Below, piece after piece: positions 35,795 to 46,935 of a DNA stretch of 64,000 bases; position 1 is the first letter of the stretch, and each line of letters starts with the position of its first letter. The translations under genes and the position numbers were made by a program. Source of the stretch: Lobosporangium transversale. Its lineage: Eukaryota; Mortierellomycota; Mortierellomycetes; Mortierellales; Mortierellaceae. The notes under the pieces were generated by a model. The model did no database searches and was not told the DNA's origin. It was given only the letters and a program-made list of their open reading frames with translations. The DNA is taken from positions 124,001-188,000 of the forward strand of contig NW_019029030.1 in the NCBI RefSeq assembly GCF_002105155.1, given 5' to 3'.

Positions 35795-37225
35795 CTATGA
35801 TGTTGGAGGTGTGAAAGACAGATGTCCAAACAGCGCCTGCAAACGTGTTAATGCCACTGCTTTGAGTCGTTCGCTTTCGTCCAAATCTCCATTTTTCTCT
35901 CGACTGATAACCAAGTGAGCTTCTGTAGCCTTCATCTGTCGTCGTGGGTCCTTTCCAAAAGTTTTTTCCCAGTTCCATTCAGCACCTCTGTGTTTTACTT
36001 GGTTGTTTCCCTCGAACTCTTGTGACCATCCAGTTTGTATTTGGGGATGCATAGTAGAAGTAAAAGCAGCTGTGTCATCCATTTCATTTGAAGTGGCGGA
36101 AGTAGCACCAGGGTAGAAGGTTTGTTCTGCAAGATGCAAGTCGCTCACGAGCGTCATAAATCGGTCTTTAGCCTGTACGGGGTTTGATGGTCGCAGTGAT
36201 GGCTGTAGAGTGGTTTGTGGTTGGTTATAGTCATGGTGGTAGTCGAAGCTCATGAACTCGTCTATACTAAACATTGAATGCTGGTGCTCTTGTGCTATCT
36301 CCTGTTTGAGCGGATCCAACCTAGGTACAGGCAAACGTCTCGGGGGCTGCAGAGTTGAACCTGTTTCTCCTCCTGCCGTTTTCTGTTCAGATATAGTAGT
36401 AACACCGGCCATTAGCCAGGCCGACCGAGGTGGGCCACCTGAAGCCTGTCTTAGCCTTTCTCGCTCTTCCTCTAAACGAGCTTCCTTCAAGCAGTCTTGC
36501 TCCTCAATTGCACGGAATTGAGATTGATGGCTATTGATATAAGCCTGAGTAAAGTGATCATTACTCCATTCTTCTCTGAATTCATCTTCATCATCACTTT
36601 CCGCGGTCTCTTGTTCGTGACGAGACCATTCCTGAGCCCATACACTCTCTTGTTTTTCCACATGTATAGAGCTACCGTCAATGGTAGGTAGATATTGAAA
36701 GGATTCAAATTCCGAGGCGTTAAAATCAGGTGGGGAGGCAGCAGAGATACCAGAGAGGGTTGTTTGCACTTGATGATCGGGAACATGTTGTTCTTGGTGG
36801 TGCATCTCCCAGGCATGGATCAAATTCATATCAGGAAGATGATGATCATGCGTTGTTGTATGATGAAAGTCAAAAGTGAGGTTATTTTTTGAGCTATGTC
36901 TTGACCATGCCTGCTCAAACGGATCTGCAAACGAGTCAATTGATTTTAGTTTATGAAAGGAAGGTTGAGACGACGATGTTGATGAGGAAATTAAAGAGGG
37001 TTGTTTTGATTGTGAAGGGAATAATCCACGATTATGATGTATCTGGGATGAAGAATGTGGTAATAGATGAATATGGGAATGAGTATGAGGGAATGAGTGC
37101 TGATGCTGACTGCTGGTACCAGTTTGAAACAGGGAGTTTTTGGGTGCAAAGCTGGATTCACCGAGCAGTTGGTTCGCCAGAGCGTTCAGGGGTGCTCGCC
37201 CAGAGGCAGAATAGCAATCAGTCAT
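35795..37225 (-). CDS. Possible PEX20/PEX5-like peroxisomal import co-receptor
   Basis: Intronless ORF of 476 residues, ATG at 37225. The N-terminus MTDCYSASGRAPLNALANQ resembles peroxins of the Pex5/Pex20 group, which carry a conserved Cys near the N-terminus (ubiquitinated for recycling) followed by an N/P-x-L-x-x-L helix. Two WxxxF motifs of the kind that bind Pex13/Pex14 are visible (WSQEF and WEKTF, C-terminal quarter), plus WAQEW. There are no TPR repeats, fitting Pex20 rather than Pex5. The middle is His/Ser/Gln-rich and acidic and looks disordered. I could not see a clear Pex7-binding box, so the call stays tentative; an unrelated disordered protein is the alternative. It converges on NMA111 (245 bp between stops). 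Confidence 0.4.
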   Translation of the reverse strand: MTDCYSASGRAPLNALANQLLGESSFAPKNSLFQTGTSSQHQHSFPHTHSHIHLLPHSSSQIHHNRGLFPSQSKQPSLISSSTSSSQPSFHKLKSIDSFADPFEQAWSRHSSKNNLTFDFHHTTTHDHHLPDMNLIHAWEMHHQEQHVPDHQVQTTLSGISAASPPDFNASEFESFQYLPTIDGSSIHVEKQESVWAQEWSRHEQETAESDDEDEFREEWSNDHFTQAYINSHQSQFRAIEEQDCLKEARLEEERERLRQASGGPPRSAWLMAGVTTISEQKTAGGETGSTLQPPRRLPVPRLDPLKQEIAQEHQHSMFSIDEFMSFDYHHDYNQPQTTLQPSLRPSNPVQAKDRFMTLVSDLHLAEQTFYPGATSATSNEMDDTAAFTSTMHPQIQTGWSQEFEGNNQVKHRGAEWNWEKTFGKDPRRQMKATEAHLVISREKNGDLDESERLKAVALTRLQALFGHLSFTPPTS

Positions 37226-39510
37226 GCTTTATCTTTTAGTGAGTATTAGAAGATTAGAGAGTAAAATTTAAACAAATAAATAGACAAAAAATAAAAAAGG
37301 AAAGAGATGGCGATGGAAGAATGAACTTGACAAAGAGGGGATGAACAATGAAAAAATGGAATTTGAAAGAGAAAGAAGAAGAAGAAGAAAAAAAAAAAAA
37401 AAAAAAAAAAAAAAAGGAAGAGATAAAGAGATAAGCAAAGCGGAGCAAGCAGGAAGGACAAAGCGACTCACTCATGCCCCCTTCTGCTTCTTGTCTCCGG
37501 ATCTATTACATGATATTTTGCACATGTGCACTGTTTTCTCCACGCTTTGTAGATATGCAAGATAGAGTAAAGCGAACACAAGAGTCGTTTGGTTTTCTCC
37601 GGAGATTAAGATTTTTAAGCTATGATTGGCTAACAATCTCCTGAGTAAGCGATCTGACATGTGATTTGCAACTCTTCTTTCCTTTGTCCCTGAGATCTCT
37701 TAATCGCACTATTATATTGTATAATATATATAATTACATACATATATATGTATATATATATATATACACTACTATCGCACCATCATATCAATAGACATTC
37801 GCTACCCTCATCAGCTCATACTAATATACTCATCTATCCTAACACTGGTCTCATTGAAGTGAATGCCGCTTTGATCTATAACAACAGGCTCCGGATGGCG
37901 GTTTGTTTTGTTGCAACGAGCCCGTTCAATATTCGAGATGTATGAATAAACCAAAAGAGAAATAGCAGTCACACATCTGAATTAAGATTATTCAAGCTAA
38001 GAAAAATCAACGTGATGTGGATTTGAGTGCATATCGAAGAACTAGCTGTTTCTTAAAAGCTGTAATCAAGTAATCAAACATATATAAGGGTTATTGACAA
38101 AATGGGTTGGTCCCAGGGGTAATTTTAAAGATTGAGGACAACCGTCCTGGCTCTCACGCATTGAAATGCATTTTTTTTCTTCTTTTTTCTTGACCGAGTT
38201 ACCTAAAAATAAGCAAGTAGAAGAGACAACCTTGAGTTGGATTGAGGTTGAGGCCTGATGCATGCAAGTAGTTTAGCTCATAGTCTATCCAGCACAGCGC
38301 TCGCATTAGGGTATTAAGGGAGCAAATCAAACGATGAAAGACCAATGCCGCTTCTGCCCATGTTTAGTGGATTGGTCTCCGCTGAAAATAGCTGACGAGA
38401 TTATTATTATTTAAGCCAGCAATGCCTGTCTGTTAAAAGACGAAAAAGGAATCACTTTTATTTCATTCTTATTCTCATTCTCATTCTCATTCTCATTCTC
38501 ATTCCTCTCCTCATCACCCAAGACTGTTCCTTTCCAATAAAAAAACATTCCTGGTGTCACACTGTTTCCATTTATTAACTTTTTTTATTTTCGAAGGTAC
38601 GAAAAGTAAATACATATTTTTGAGTAACACAGCATAGAAGATTTACCAAGCATTGTCCAGCAGCACATTTGTTTGTCTCAATGCATGCTGCAACGTTAAA
38701 AAGAAATTGCCTGTGTCTCTGCTTCCTATTCATTTCTTGCAGCTGAGTTGAATCGAACACTCTGGGGATATTTTGGGTATAGTTTTGGGTAGTGGAGTCT
38801 GCACCCCCATGAATCGTTTCTTCTTTTGCAAACAACAAAAGTATGCATTTTATACACATACAAAAACACTCTGTGTCAAAGAGCTGTGTAATTGCTGAAT
38901 GGGATGCTTCATGTAAATTCGATTGCTTTTATTGTCATCAGCACCGAGCCTTTTGTCTCCATTTATGTATTTATTTATGACTTGGCTATTTCTGCCTATA
39001 GACGTGCTTATTTTTATTTTATTGTATTTATTTTAATATCGCTCTATGCTCAAGGCACTTTAATAGAGTTTTTTTTTATTTTTTTTATGGCGGCCATGAT
39101 GGCCTCTCTTTTCTTTTTTCTTTCATTCTTTCTTTCTGTCTATTCTCTTCTCTCTTGTCTTCTCATCTCCCAATTCCCTCCCCTATCCTTTCTACTCACT
39201 ATTATTTTTCTTTCGTTCTTCTGTCCTCCATCCTCATTGCTGCATCTCTTTCGGATTTGCAATTACTCATTTGTCCTCACAACAATTTATTTTTTATTCT
39301 TTACTTTTTTCTTTTTTCTTTCAATCTTAGCCACATCCACTGATAATACAAGCATTCTCCCTCGCATAACCACCACTCGCCTTTTGTTCAACCAACGACT
39401 GTTTAGATCGATAAACTGAGGCTCTATACGACTTTGACGACCCTTCACCTAATATCCTATATTTTTTTTTTTAGCAATCACTCATCAGTACAGGAACACC
39501 AATCAAAACA
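37226..39510. other. 2.3-kb intergenic region with microsatellites
   Basis: Upstream of two divergent genes. It has an A run of 24-30 bases with purine flanks (37376-37415), an AT-rich (TA)n tract (37715-37770), a TTCTCA hexamer array (~38468-38500) and a pyrimidine-rich leader before the NUM1-like gene (39060-39340). No frame looks like a conserved protein. Confidence 0.55.
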
Positions 39511-40243
39511 ATGGAGTCACCAATGCCAGTATTGCCGCTGGCCAACCTTCAGACTGTTGGTCAGGCTCGTGCAGAACTCGAGGCCAGGTTGATGGCTATC
39601 CACAACGACCTCCAGCTGACACAGAACATTGGGCTTTTGTTTGTTAAGCGAGAGGAAGATCTTCGGAATTGCTTTGAGCAACTTCAAGAACTTAGTGCCC
39701 TAGAAGGCGCACACCAGCATTCCATAGACAGCGTCGACTATGGCACCGGATCAGATGCAACAATAGAGCAGCCTTTGCCAGATTCGGTACGCGAGAGATT
39801 GGCAATGCTCGATAGAGATTTTCAGGAAGGCCAAAACGGTATCCTTGGTCTGAAGGGACTTATAGATGCACAACTGGTAAGGAATGGTTATCACGGCTTG
39901 ATAGACTTCGACTCGTTCTGTCTCTGAGTCTCTTTCGAATATTTTTTTTTTTTTTTTTTTTTTTTTTTCGTCAGCCCAAAAACCCTTCTCTCCCTGATTC
40001 TATCGCGTTCTTTTATTTTTACATTCTTTTGTGAGATCCTATCCCCTCCCTTCCTTTTTTTTTTTATTTTTTTATTTTTTTAAATGCGACCTATTCTTTT
40101 CTAGAGTGAGGATCTCCTCTTCATAGTGAGGAACAGTATTATTATAACTGGCCCTTGATTTTTCTTGAAGTAGCCGGTGTGGTTGACGACTTGATGGGTT
40201 GTTGCAAGTGTATGATCTCAGCATTGGCTTTGCTCTGTTTCTT

Positions 40244-40295
<52 letters not shown>

Positions 40296-43200
40296 GTGCT
40301 CTCATACATTCCAAAGTTAATTATTATTTTTTTACGAAACACCATCTTTATTTATTCAAATCACACATCTTATCGGCCATTTTCAGCAAAAGGCTCAGGC
40401 TCTTTCTCTCTCTTTTATTGAACGTCTATTCTTGGGCAATGCGCTCATTTGCTTTATATTTCCGTTGCTGCTTCAACGATATTTTCAACTCCAGGCCCGT
40501 ACTGTGAGTGGAAGAGCGCTTGTATTGCATACTTTCACCTGATGGAAATCGCTTCATCGTCACACTCTTCATGCTTGATCTTATTTATTAATCTCTTGAA
40601 TATCCAGTACCTGTTTCAGAGGATGAGAAAAGCGCACAATCTTTTAGTTTTCTCTCGTAATCATTAGTAAAGCATATATTAGACTGGACTCAGAATTAAC
40701 ATCGGTGCATTAATTCTCATTGTATTTCTTAGCCCGCGATAGAAATCCAACCTCCACAGAATGATGCATTTCCAAGGGCAGGGTCAAACGTTCTTCCTTC
40801 AAGCGCATTGCCAACGCAGAATATCACAAAGCCTCGTCGTCACAAGGTAGTTGTACCTCCAGTACCATCCATCAATGACCCCGCGTTTCCAGTCCAGATT
40901 CAGCAAGAGCTACTTAACCAGGTCCGCTACTGGACATCGCAGGCAGAGATGAAAGAGAAGCTGAACCAAGAGTACGATACAAAGATTACCGAGATGGAGC
41001 GTATTATCGATGCTCTCAACAAGCAGAGACGTATGCGTGAAGAGAGCGATGGTAAGGATGAAGATTTCTATAAAAGATGAATAATGCTTCAAATGAGGTC
41101 TTTATATTTATATTTGTATATATGCATATAAACATATACTCTGAATTGGATGATTGAATTCTAACTGCGGTGGAACATACACTGCTCTTTTGGAACATAT
41201 TTTTGGAATAATAATAGAGCGTCAGAAAGAGGATCAATGGAATCTAGAGTTGATGAACCAGGAACTCAGGACCCAGAACCAAGAAATGCAACAACAGCTA
41301 TCAAGGGCATTACATGAGAACTCCAAGATCCAAAAAGCCCTTTCCGTCGCATCGGAGCAATTGGAACAATTCAAGGACAAGGAAGAACGAACTGCTGGCC
41401 AGCTCGAACTCACAAAATCCAGGCATGAGCAAGATATGATGGCTATGCGCAAACACACTGCAGGAATCCAGAGGGAAAAGTCAGACCTAATGAAGAAGTT
41501 GGAGGAACTAAATGCCACGGTGGCTCAGCAACAGCAAAAGCTTGTTAAAAAGGCCACTATTGAGGCTTTAGCATTAGCGCAGGAGAAGGAGAGGCTGGAA
41601 CAGGGAGAGGAAAGCCCTGTTGAAGCGCCTATTTTGATCCAAGCACCTCCTCGTTTGCCTAGTAATGAGGAAATCGCATCCACTCCTGTTCCAACTGTCC
41701 CTGTCGCTGAACCAAAGGCTGTTTCCCTCGCTCGTGAGACTTCATTTGCTCATCAGCAGTCGATCATTAGTGAGTTGCAGTCTAAATTGAGTCAAGCAAT
41801 GACCACCAAAGAACAACTAATGGCTGATAAAGAGGGATTGTTGACAGAGAAAGAAGAGCTTGTCAAATTATTGGCAGATCGTGAGGAAACTATCGAGTCA
41901 ATGAGATTGGAAGGCACCATGGGTGGATTCGATTCTGCAGTACCTCAAATTGTAGGCTTCGGACAGGTAGCCTTGGGTTCGGATGACAATGGAACAGAAA
42001 ATCCATTACAGGGACTCGATAGGGAATTCGAAGCATCTCGCGAACTACCACCCTTGCGAGCTGCATCTCCGATGCACGCTGGGGGGCTCTTTGCTGAGCT
42101 GGCTCAAGCAAAATCGATTATGGAGCCCGTTAAGCCAACTGTAGAGTACAAAGACCAGGAGGCTATGACTGAGCCCATTGAAAACTGGATCCACACTATC
42201 CCTGGCTTGACTTCTCTGCTTGCACCCGCACCCGCACCCGCACCCGCACCCGTACCCACGTCCGAATCTGCATCTGCACCAGAACGTTTGCCAGAAGAGG
42301 TGATATCAGAAGCAGATGTCGAGTCTGGGTTCGCCACAACTGGAGATACTACACTATCTGTTATATCTGTTGCCCAAAAAGCTGACGTTGAAAGGAGTAC
42401 TATCGCAACTAACACCGACATCAAGACCCTCGTCGATGGCTCAACTTCAACAGAGGACTTGCCTACACAGGCTACATCCGGTGTTATGGACATTGAGAAT
42501 CAACAGTCTAAGTCCTTGGCGGATAATGCAACGCCTACTGAGGATTTATTGTTGGCTACACCTGTAACAGAGGCTGTGGTAGAACCAGAGGTCATCCAGG
42601 CAAAGATATTGATGGACAGCGCGACCTCTACAGATGATTTGCCAAAGGCAGAATCTGTGCCGGTGATTGCCAAGACAATGGTTGATAACAGTACATCAAC
42701 AGAGGACTTTGCTACCACTACTATACCTTCTGGCGACGAAAGAATGGCACCAGCAACGTCTTCTCAAAGAAATAGACCTTTGGAAGGCATCATCACGCGG
42801 AAGTCAAGCATGCAAGTTAAGGGTATGGCAGCTTTGGACTCGCCCAATGTTGCCACCCCCACTGTCAACAGCTTGGACGTTGTTTCCCTCTATCCTCCTG
42901 ACGTTCCGGACCAGGCTCAGGAGAGTGCGCAAGTCAAAAATGCAGAACCAGCATTTGCCAATATTTATCCAGAAGAAGGAACAGAGCCTACTCCTCGCTT
43001 CATGCACTCAGAAATCCCACTTGATGATGAACGTCGCCATACTTGCGACATGAGCCGGAGTATGGCTGATGTGCCCTCACACATGGTGCCTCCTGTTCCC
43101 ATGATTCCCAAAGACATCACACGACCACACTCGCACGTTTTCTCTATTGTCGAGGAGGAACCAGAGTTCCGTGTCTCCTTTGGATCAGCATTTGGCGATA

Positions 43201-45030
43201 ATGGTAGTGCCAATTTGGTCACCGGTCAGATAGAACCAATTTATTCCTCTGCACAATCCATTGATCGGGCCACAATCATTCGAGGTCATGGAAGACTCTC
43301 GCACCATCAGCAGGTGACCGACGATGAAGATGACAAGAGCGAATACAATCATCAACCACAGCAACATCACCATCTCCAGAAGCAGTACGAGGATAGTGAA
43401 GCGTTATCTCCTGGACAACTCGTCAATAGATCATCCACTCTTTTGATGGTTTCGGAGCATAACACTGAATATTTGAATGATAATGCTGTGAATAATGGGG
43501 TCCATATCAATCAACCTTCAAATTCTGCAAATAGCGCCACTTACTTGAATCAACCCCAGTCTCTCAACACAACTATGCCAACATCACCACCATTGACATA
43601 TCCAGTACGTACAGCTTCAATTAGGTCGGCTTCACTTCAACCTGAGAAAAAGACGGAAATTTCCACGGGCGCAGCCATCATTTCTACAACGACTCGCACA
43701 GCATATACTTTCCATAACAGCTCAAGCCAAGTCCATATACCACAGGCGCAGGGACAGAATCAACATCCCTACCAGCATATTACGGATTCCTCTGGAGCCA
43801 GCATTGGACGTTCCAAATATCGTCCTTCGCCTAGCGGCTCCGTTTCGAGTATCTCCACTGACTATGCTGCATCGCATAATGAACGCAGAATGTCGATTGG
43901 CTCGAATTATGATGGTGCTCCTACACCCACAGACCCAACTATGATCCAAATCATCACTCAGACAATGATTGGAGACTATCTATGGAAATATACGCGCCGA
44001 CCTATGGCCAGCGTCATCAGTGAGAAGAAGCATCGTCGCTACTTCTGGGTTCACCCTTATACTAAGACTATGTACTGGAGCTTAAACAATCCAGCTGCAG
44101 ATGGCTTGCGTGAGCAGCGAGCAAAGAGCGGTAGGTTAAACTGAATATTCTCTATGCGTTTCCCAGTTACATTTAGCTCACGATTGGTACTAATCTTTAC
44201 TTATGTCCATTTGAATAGCATTGATCATGAACGTCTATCAAATCACGGAAGAAAATCCGTCCAACAACTCGGACCTACCAAATGTCAGTTTGCTCATTCA
44301 AACTTCTAATCGTAACCTGAAGTTGACAGCACCTACTCGTCAGAAACATGATCTTTGGTACCAGGTAATTTTTTTTTTCTTAAATCTTTTTTAGTCTATT
44401 TCCTACCAGATCTCCCAAGATACTGCGTTCTGAAGTCTTTGGCTCTAATGTATCTCTCAACATATTTTAATCTAGTCATTGGCATATCTCTTGTCACGCC
44501 CGACTACACCAGGAGCAGACATATCAACCGATAATCAGACCTGGTCAGAGGTTCAGGCAAGTCGAGGCACAACGTCTGATGCGTTACTGACTATCAAGAA
44601 TGAAAAGACTGTTCGTAAAAAGGGATCATTTAATCGGCTTCAAAGTATGTTTGGCCGAACCAAGGAGAACTCTCCCGCTGTATCACCTCGGTCAACACAT
44701 GGAAATGTTCTTGCGGGACCTGGATCAACACTTAATGTAGGATCTTTTACCTCCACTGTTGGCTCTACGAATGAGATCAATAGTGATGCTGGAAATGGAA
44801 GTGGTAATGAAAGTGTAGTGAACAGTGTGATAGGGTATCCCGGCCACATGGCGAATTCACAGACTACAGTTGGAGGATATGGAACCATGAACGGTGGGCC
44901 AATCATGTCCCAGGGATCCTCGTATTATCATGATGGTGAAAACGGTGATGATGACGAGGATGAGGACGTTGAGCTCCCAGAGCATATGCGACAATTCCGC
45001 GACAGAAAGCATGATATTAGCGCGCATTAG
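39511..45030 (+). CDS. NUM1: Num1/Mcp5-type cortical anchor protein with PH domain
   Basis: Exons 39511-39876, 40733-41051, 41218-44130, 44219-44364 and 44476-45030 join in phase to 1432 residues. Num1/Mcp5 anchors dynein and mitochondria to the cell cortex through a phosphoinositide-binding PH domain. The N-terminal coiled-coil part has the family block RERLAMLDRDFQEGQNGILGLKGLIDAQL split by an 856-nt intron, then LLNQVRYWTSQAEMKEKLN and long coiled coil (residues ~230-370). The middle is disordered and holds APAPAP and four STSTEDL-type repeats. The PH domain spans ~1140-1265: TMIGDYLWKYTR, RRYFWVHPYTKTMYWS, LIMNVYQITE and LKLTAPTRQKHDLWYQSLAYLL. A serine/glycine-rich, finally acidic tail follows. 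N-terminal F-BAR-like or EF-hand parts of yeast Num1 are not evident, so it is nearer Mcp5/ApsA. Confidence 0.92.
40246..40295 (+). repeat. T39-A11 homopolymer pair in NUM1 intron 1
   Basis: A run of 39 T (40246-40284) is followed directly by 11 A (40285-40295) inside the 856-nt first intron, which also holds a T run at about 39943-39968. The adjoining T and A runs could pair in the transcript. Confidence 0.9.
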
Positions 45031-45201
45031 TGGAATAGAGTAAAAACTTGTTTGAATAAAAAAATGATTTTGTACATGTAACTTCGATGATGATTGCACG
45101 TGTTGTTGGAATTAGCTTTGTCATCGCCACACTTGACAGGGTTTGACTCAATAAAATAAACTATTTGCATCCTAATTCTTCATTGGTCTTAAAAAAAAAA
45201 A

Positions 45202-46689
45202 ATGTCATTCGTTCCTCCTGATCCCAATGTGTCTTACCCCATCCCACCCGGTCAGCTCCCGCCTGGATTTGTCCCCCCGCCACCGGGGACGGCAGTCCGT
45301 GGTATTCCCATCGTCGTACCAATAGGCTTGGAGATGCTTATCTCACCAGAGGGATTTCCTGTCTTTGTGCCTGAGCGATCTACAGCACCTCCACCATATG
45401 CTGCCTCACCGCCATCAGCATCCAATTCTAGTCCAGCTTTGTCGCAGCAGCACCAGCAGCAGCACCAAACGCCCACACTTCCTTCGAGGCATAGCACAAT
45501 ATCCTTACACCATTCTTCCTCGAACTCATACACAGGACCTCCTCCTCCCGTGCCAACAGTACCAACATCTCATACATCGCCACCAAACCTACCATACCAG
45601 ATGCCAGTACACTCAGCACCTCCAGGACATCATGCACCTCTGACCCACGCAACCTCCAGCCAAGCTGTTCCTCCAGTTGCAGGCGTAGCTTCACCTCCAG
45701 CTGCATTGACCTTTGCTAGTATAGTGACCTCGTTCAGGACCTCTTCTGAAAGCGGGTCAGCATGGACATTCTATTCTTTGGGATTAACCCAAAATCCAGG
45801 GCAAAAGGAGATTGTAATCACTCTTCGACAGCGGCCGGGTAGCTATAGTCTTGATACTATTCAACCCATCATGTATAATCTGTATCAGCAAATGAATGCT
45901 CATATCCAATCGTCTGGGGGTAAACCTTTGGGGGCAGGCGATGTTTTCCCGTGTCGACTCAATACGCCAGACTTGGGGCCTCTGGATTTAGCAATTCTTT
46001 TGGTTCATGCGCCGCCGGAATGCAAGGGCTCTTTAGAGAACAAGGATGTACTGTATGGACTAATAGCGACCTTAGATGAGATGGCCGTATTTTCAAAATA
46101 TGGTGCAGCTAGGACATTAACTAACATGGGTAATGACTTGGAAACGTGGCCAATCCCTCTCTGGTCCGACTGGTCCAGGCCATCATTGCTGGCGCTCCAC
46201 GATTTCCGGGGCTCCCTCACAGAGATGGTGTCTGTGCTGCCAACCAAGAATATCGTAGCAACGTTAGATACGATTTCACATAGATTGACATTAGTGGTAT
46301 CCAATAGTGCTTTGGAATTGATTCAGGCAGATCTTCGAAAATTTCCACCTGCCCAGCCAGGGGTGATCAGCGATCTGGCCAGGATCACATTTTTGCTAGA
46401 TCTGGATGCAGGCGCACAGGCGTACCTGACTTGGAGAAGTGGGCAGGATGGGCCTGCAATTTTCAATGCACGACCGAACCCGACGAGTTTCCATGGATGC
46501 TGGATGTCCTTTAGTGGAATTAACCCTCATGAGGAGGCGACGGTGAAGGAATATATTGCGCCGAGGGAGGACGGCATTGAGGTCAAGATGAAGGGGTCGA
46601 CTTGGGAGCGTTTATATCAGGCAATGATCTCGAGGACTCCGGCTATCGTTCCTGTAGGATCTGAGACATTACAATTAAGTTACGCGTAA
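45202..46689 (+). CDS. Proline-rich protein with a possible SUFU-like domain
   Basis: Intronless ORF of 495 residues. Residues 1-175 are rich in Pro, Ser, Gln and His (PPGQLPPGFVPPPPG) and look disordered. Residues ~175-495 look globular: WTFYSLGLTQ, KEIVITLRQRPGSY, LGPLDLAILLVHAPPE, VLYGLIATLDEMAVFSKYGA and WPIPLWSDW. The series of a strand pair with E-(I/L)-V-(I/L)-x-L-R, a L-L-V-x-x-P block and a Y-G-L-I-x-x-x-x-x-E-M block is reminiscent of suppressor-of-fused (SUFU) domains, which are found scattered in bacteria and some fungi. I am not certain. The gene lies 171 bp after the NUM1-like gene on the same strand. Confidence 0.7.
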   Translation: MSFVPPDPNVSYPIPPGQLPPGFVPPPPGTAVRGIPIVVPIGLEMLISPEGFPVFVPERSTAPPPYAASPPSASNSSPALSQQHQQQHQTPTLPSRHSTISLHHSSSNSYTGPPPPVPTVPTSHTSPPNLPYQMPVHSAPPGHHAPLTHATSSQAVPPVAGVASPPAALTFASIVTSFRTSSESGSAWTFYSLGLTQNPGQKEIVITLRQRPGSYSLDTIQPIMYNLYQQMNAHIQSSGGKPLGAGDVFPCRLNTPDLGPLDLAILLVHAPPECKGSLENKDVLYGLIATLDEMAVFSKYGAARTLTNMGNDLETWPIPLWSDWSRPSLLALHDFRGSLTEMVSVLPTKNIVATLDTISHRLTLVVSNSALELIQADLRKFPPAQPGVISDLARITFLLDLDAGAQAYLTWRSGQDGPAIFNARPNPTSFHGCWMSFSGINPHEEATVKEYIAPREDGIEVKMKGSTWERLYQAMISRTPAIVPVGSETLQLSYA

Positions 46690-46935
46690 AAAACGCGTAC
46701 TGAAAGTTTTAAGAAATATTTATAATCCTTAATCCGTTATATTAATAGATTTGCTCTTGGAAGGTCTTTTTCTCTGGAGATTAATAAATTATGACATCTG
46801 AAGTAGTAGTGCTATAGAAATGCAAGATGTTCAACGGCTTGACAATTCACTGTATTACTTGAATTAAGGGCGTCACGTAATAACCGACTTAAAATTCAAT
46901 TGAATGCATTTTCTTGTCATCAACAATTAGACATC

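Noticed and set aside
37246-37475. Several overlapping Phe-rich minus-strand frames
   Set aside because: They are translations of a homopolymer A/T tract and have no conserved content.
38460-38510. Regular short repeats that might suggest a CRISPR-like array
   Set aside because: They are contiguous TTCTCA hexamers without spacers, a microsatellite in a eukaryotic genome.
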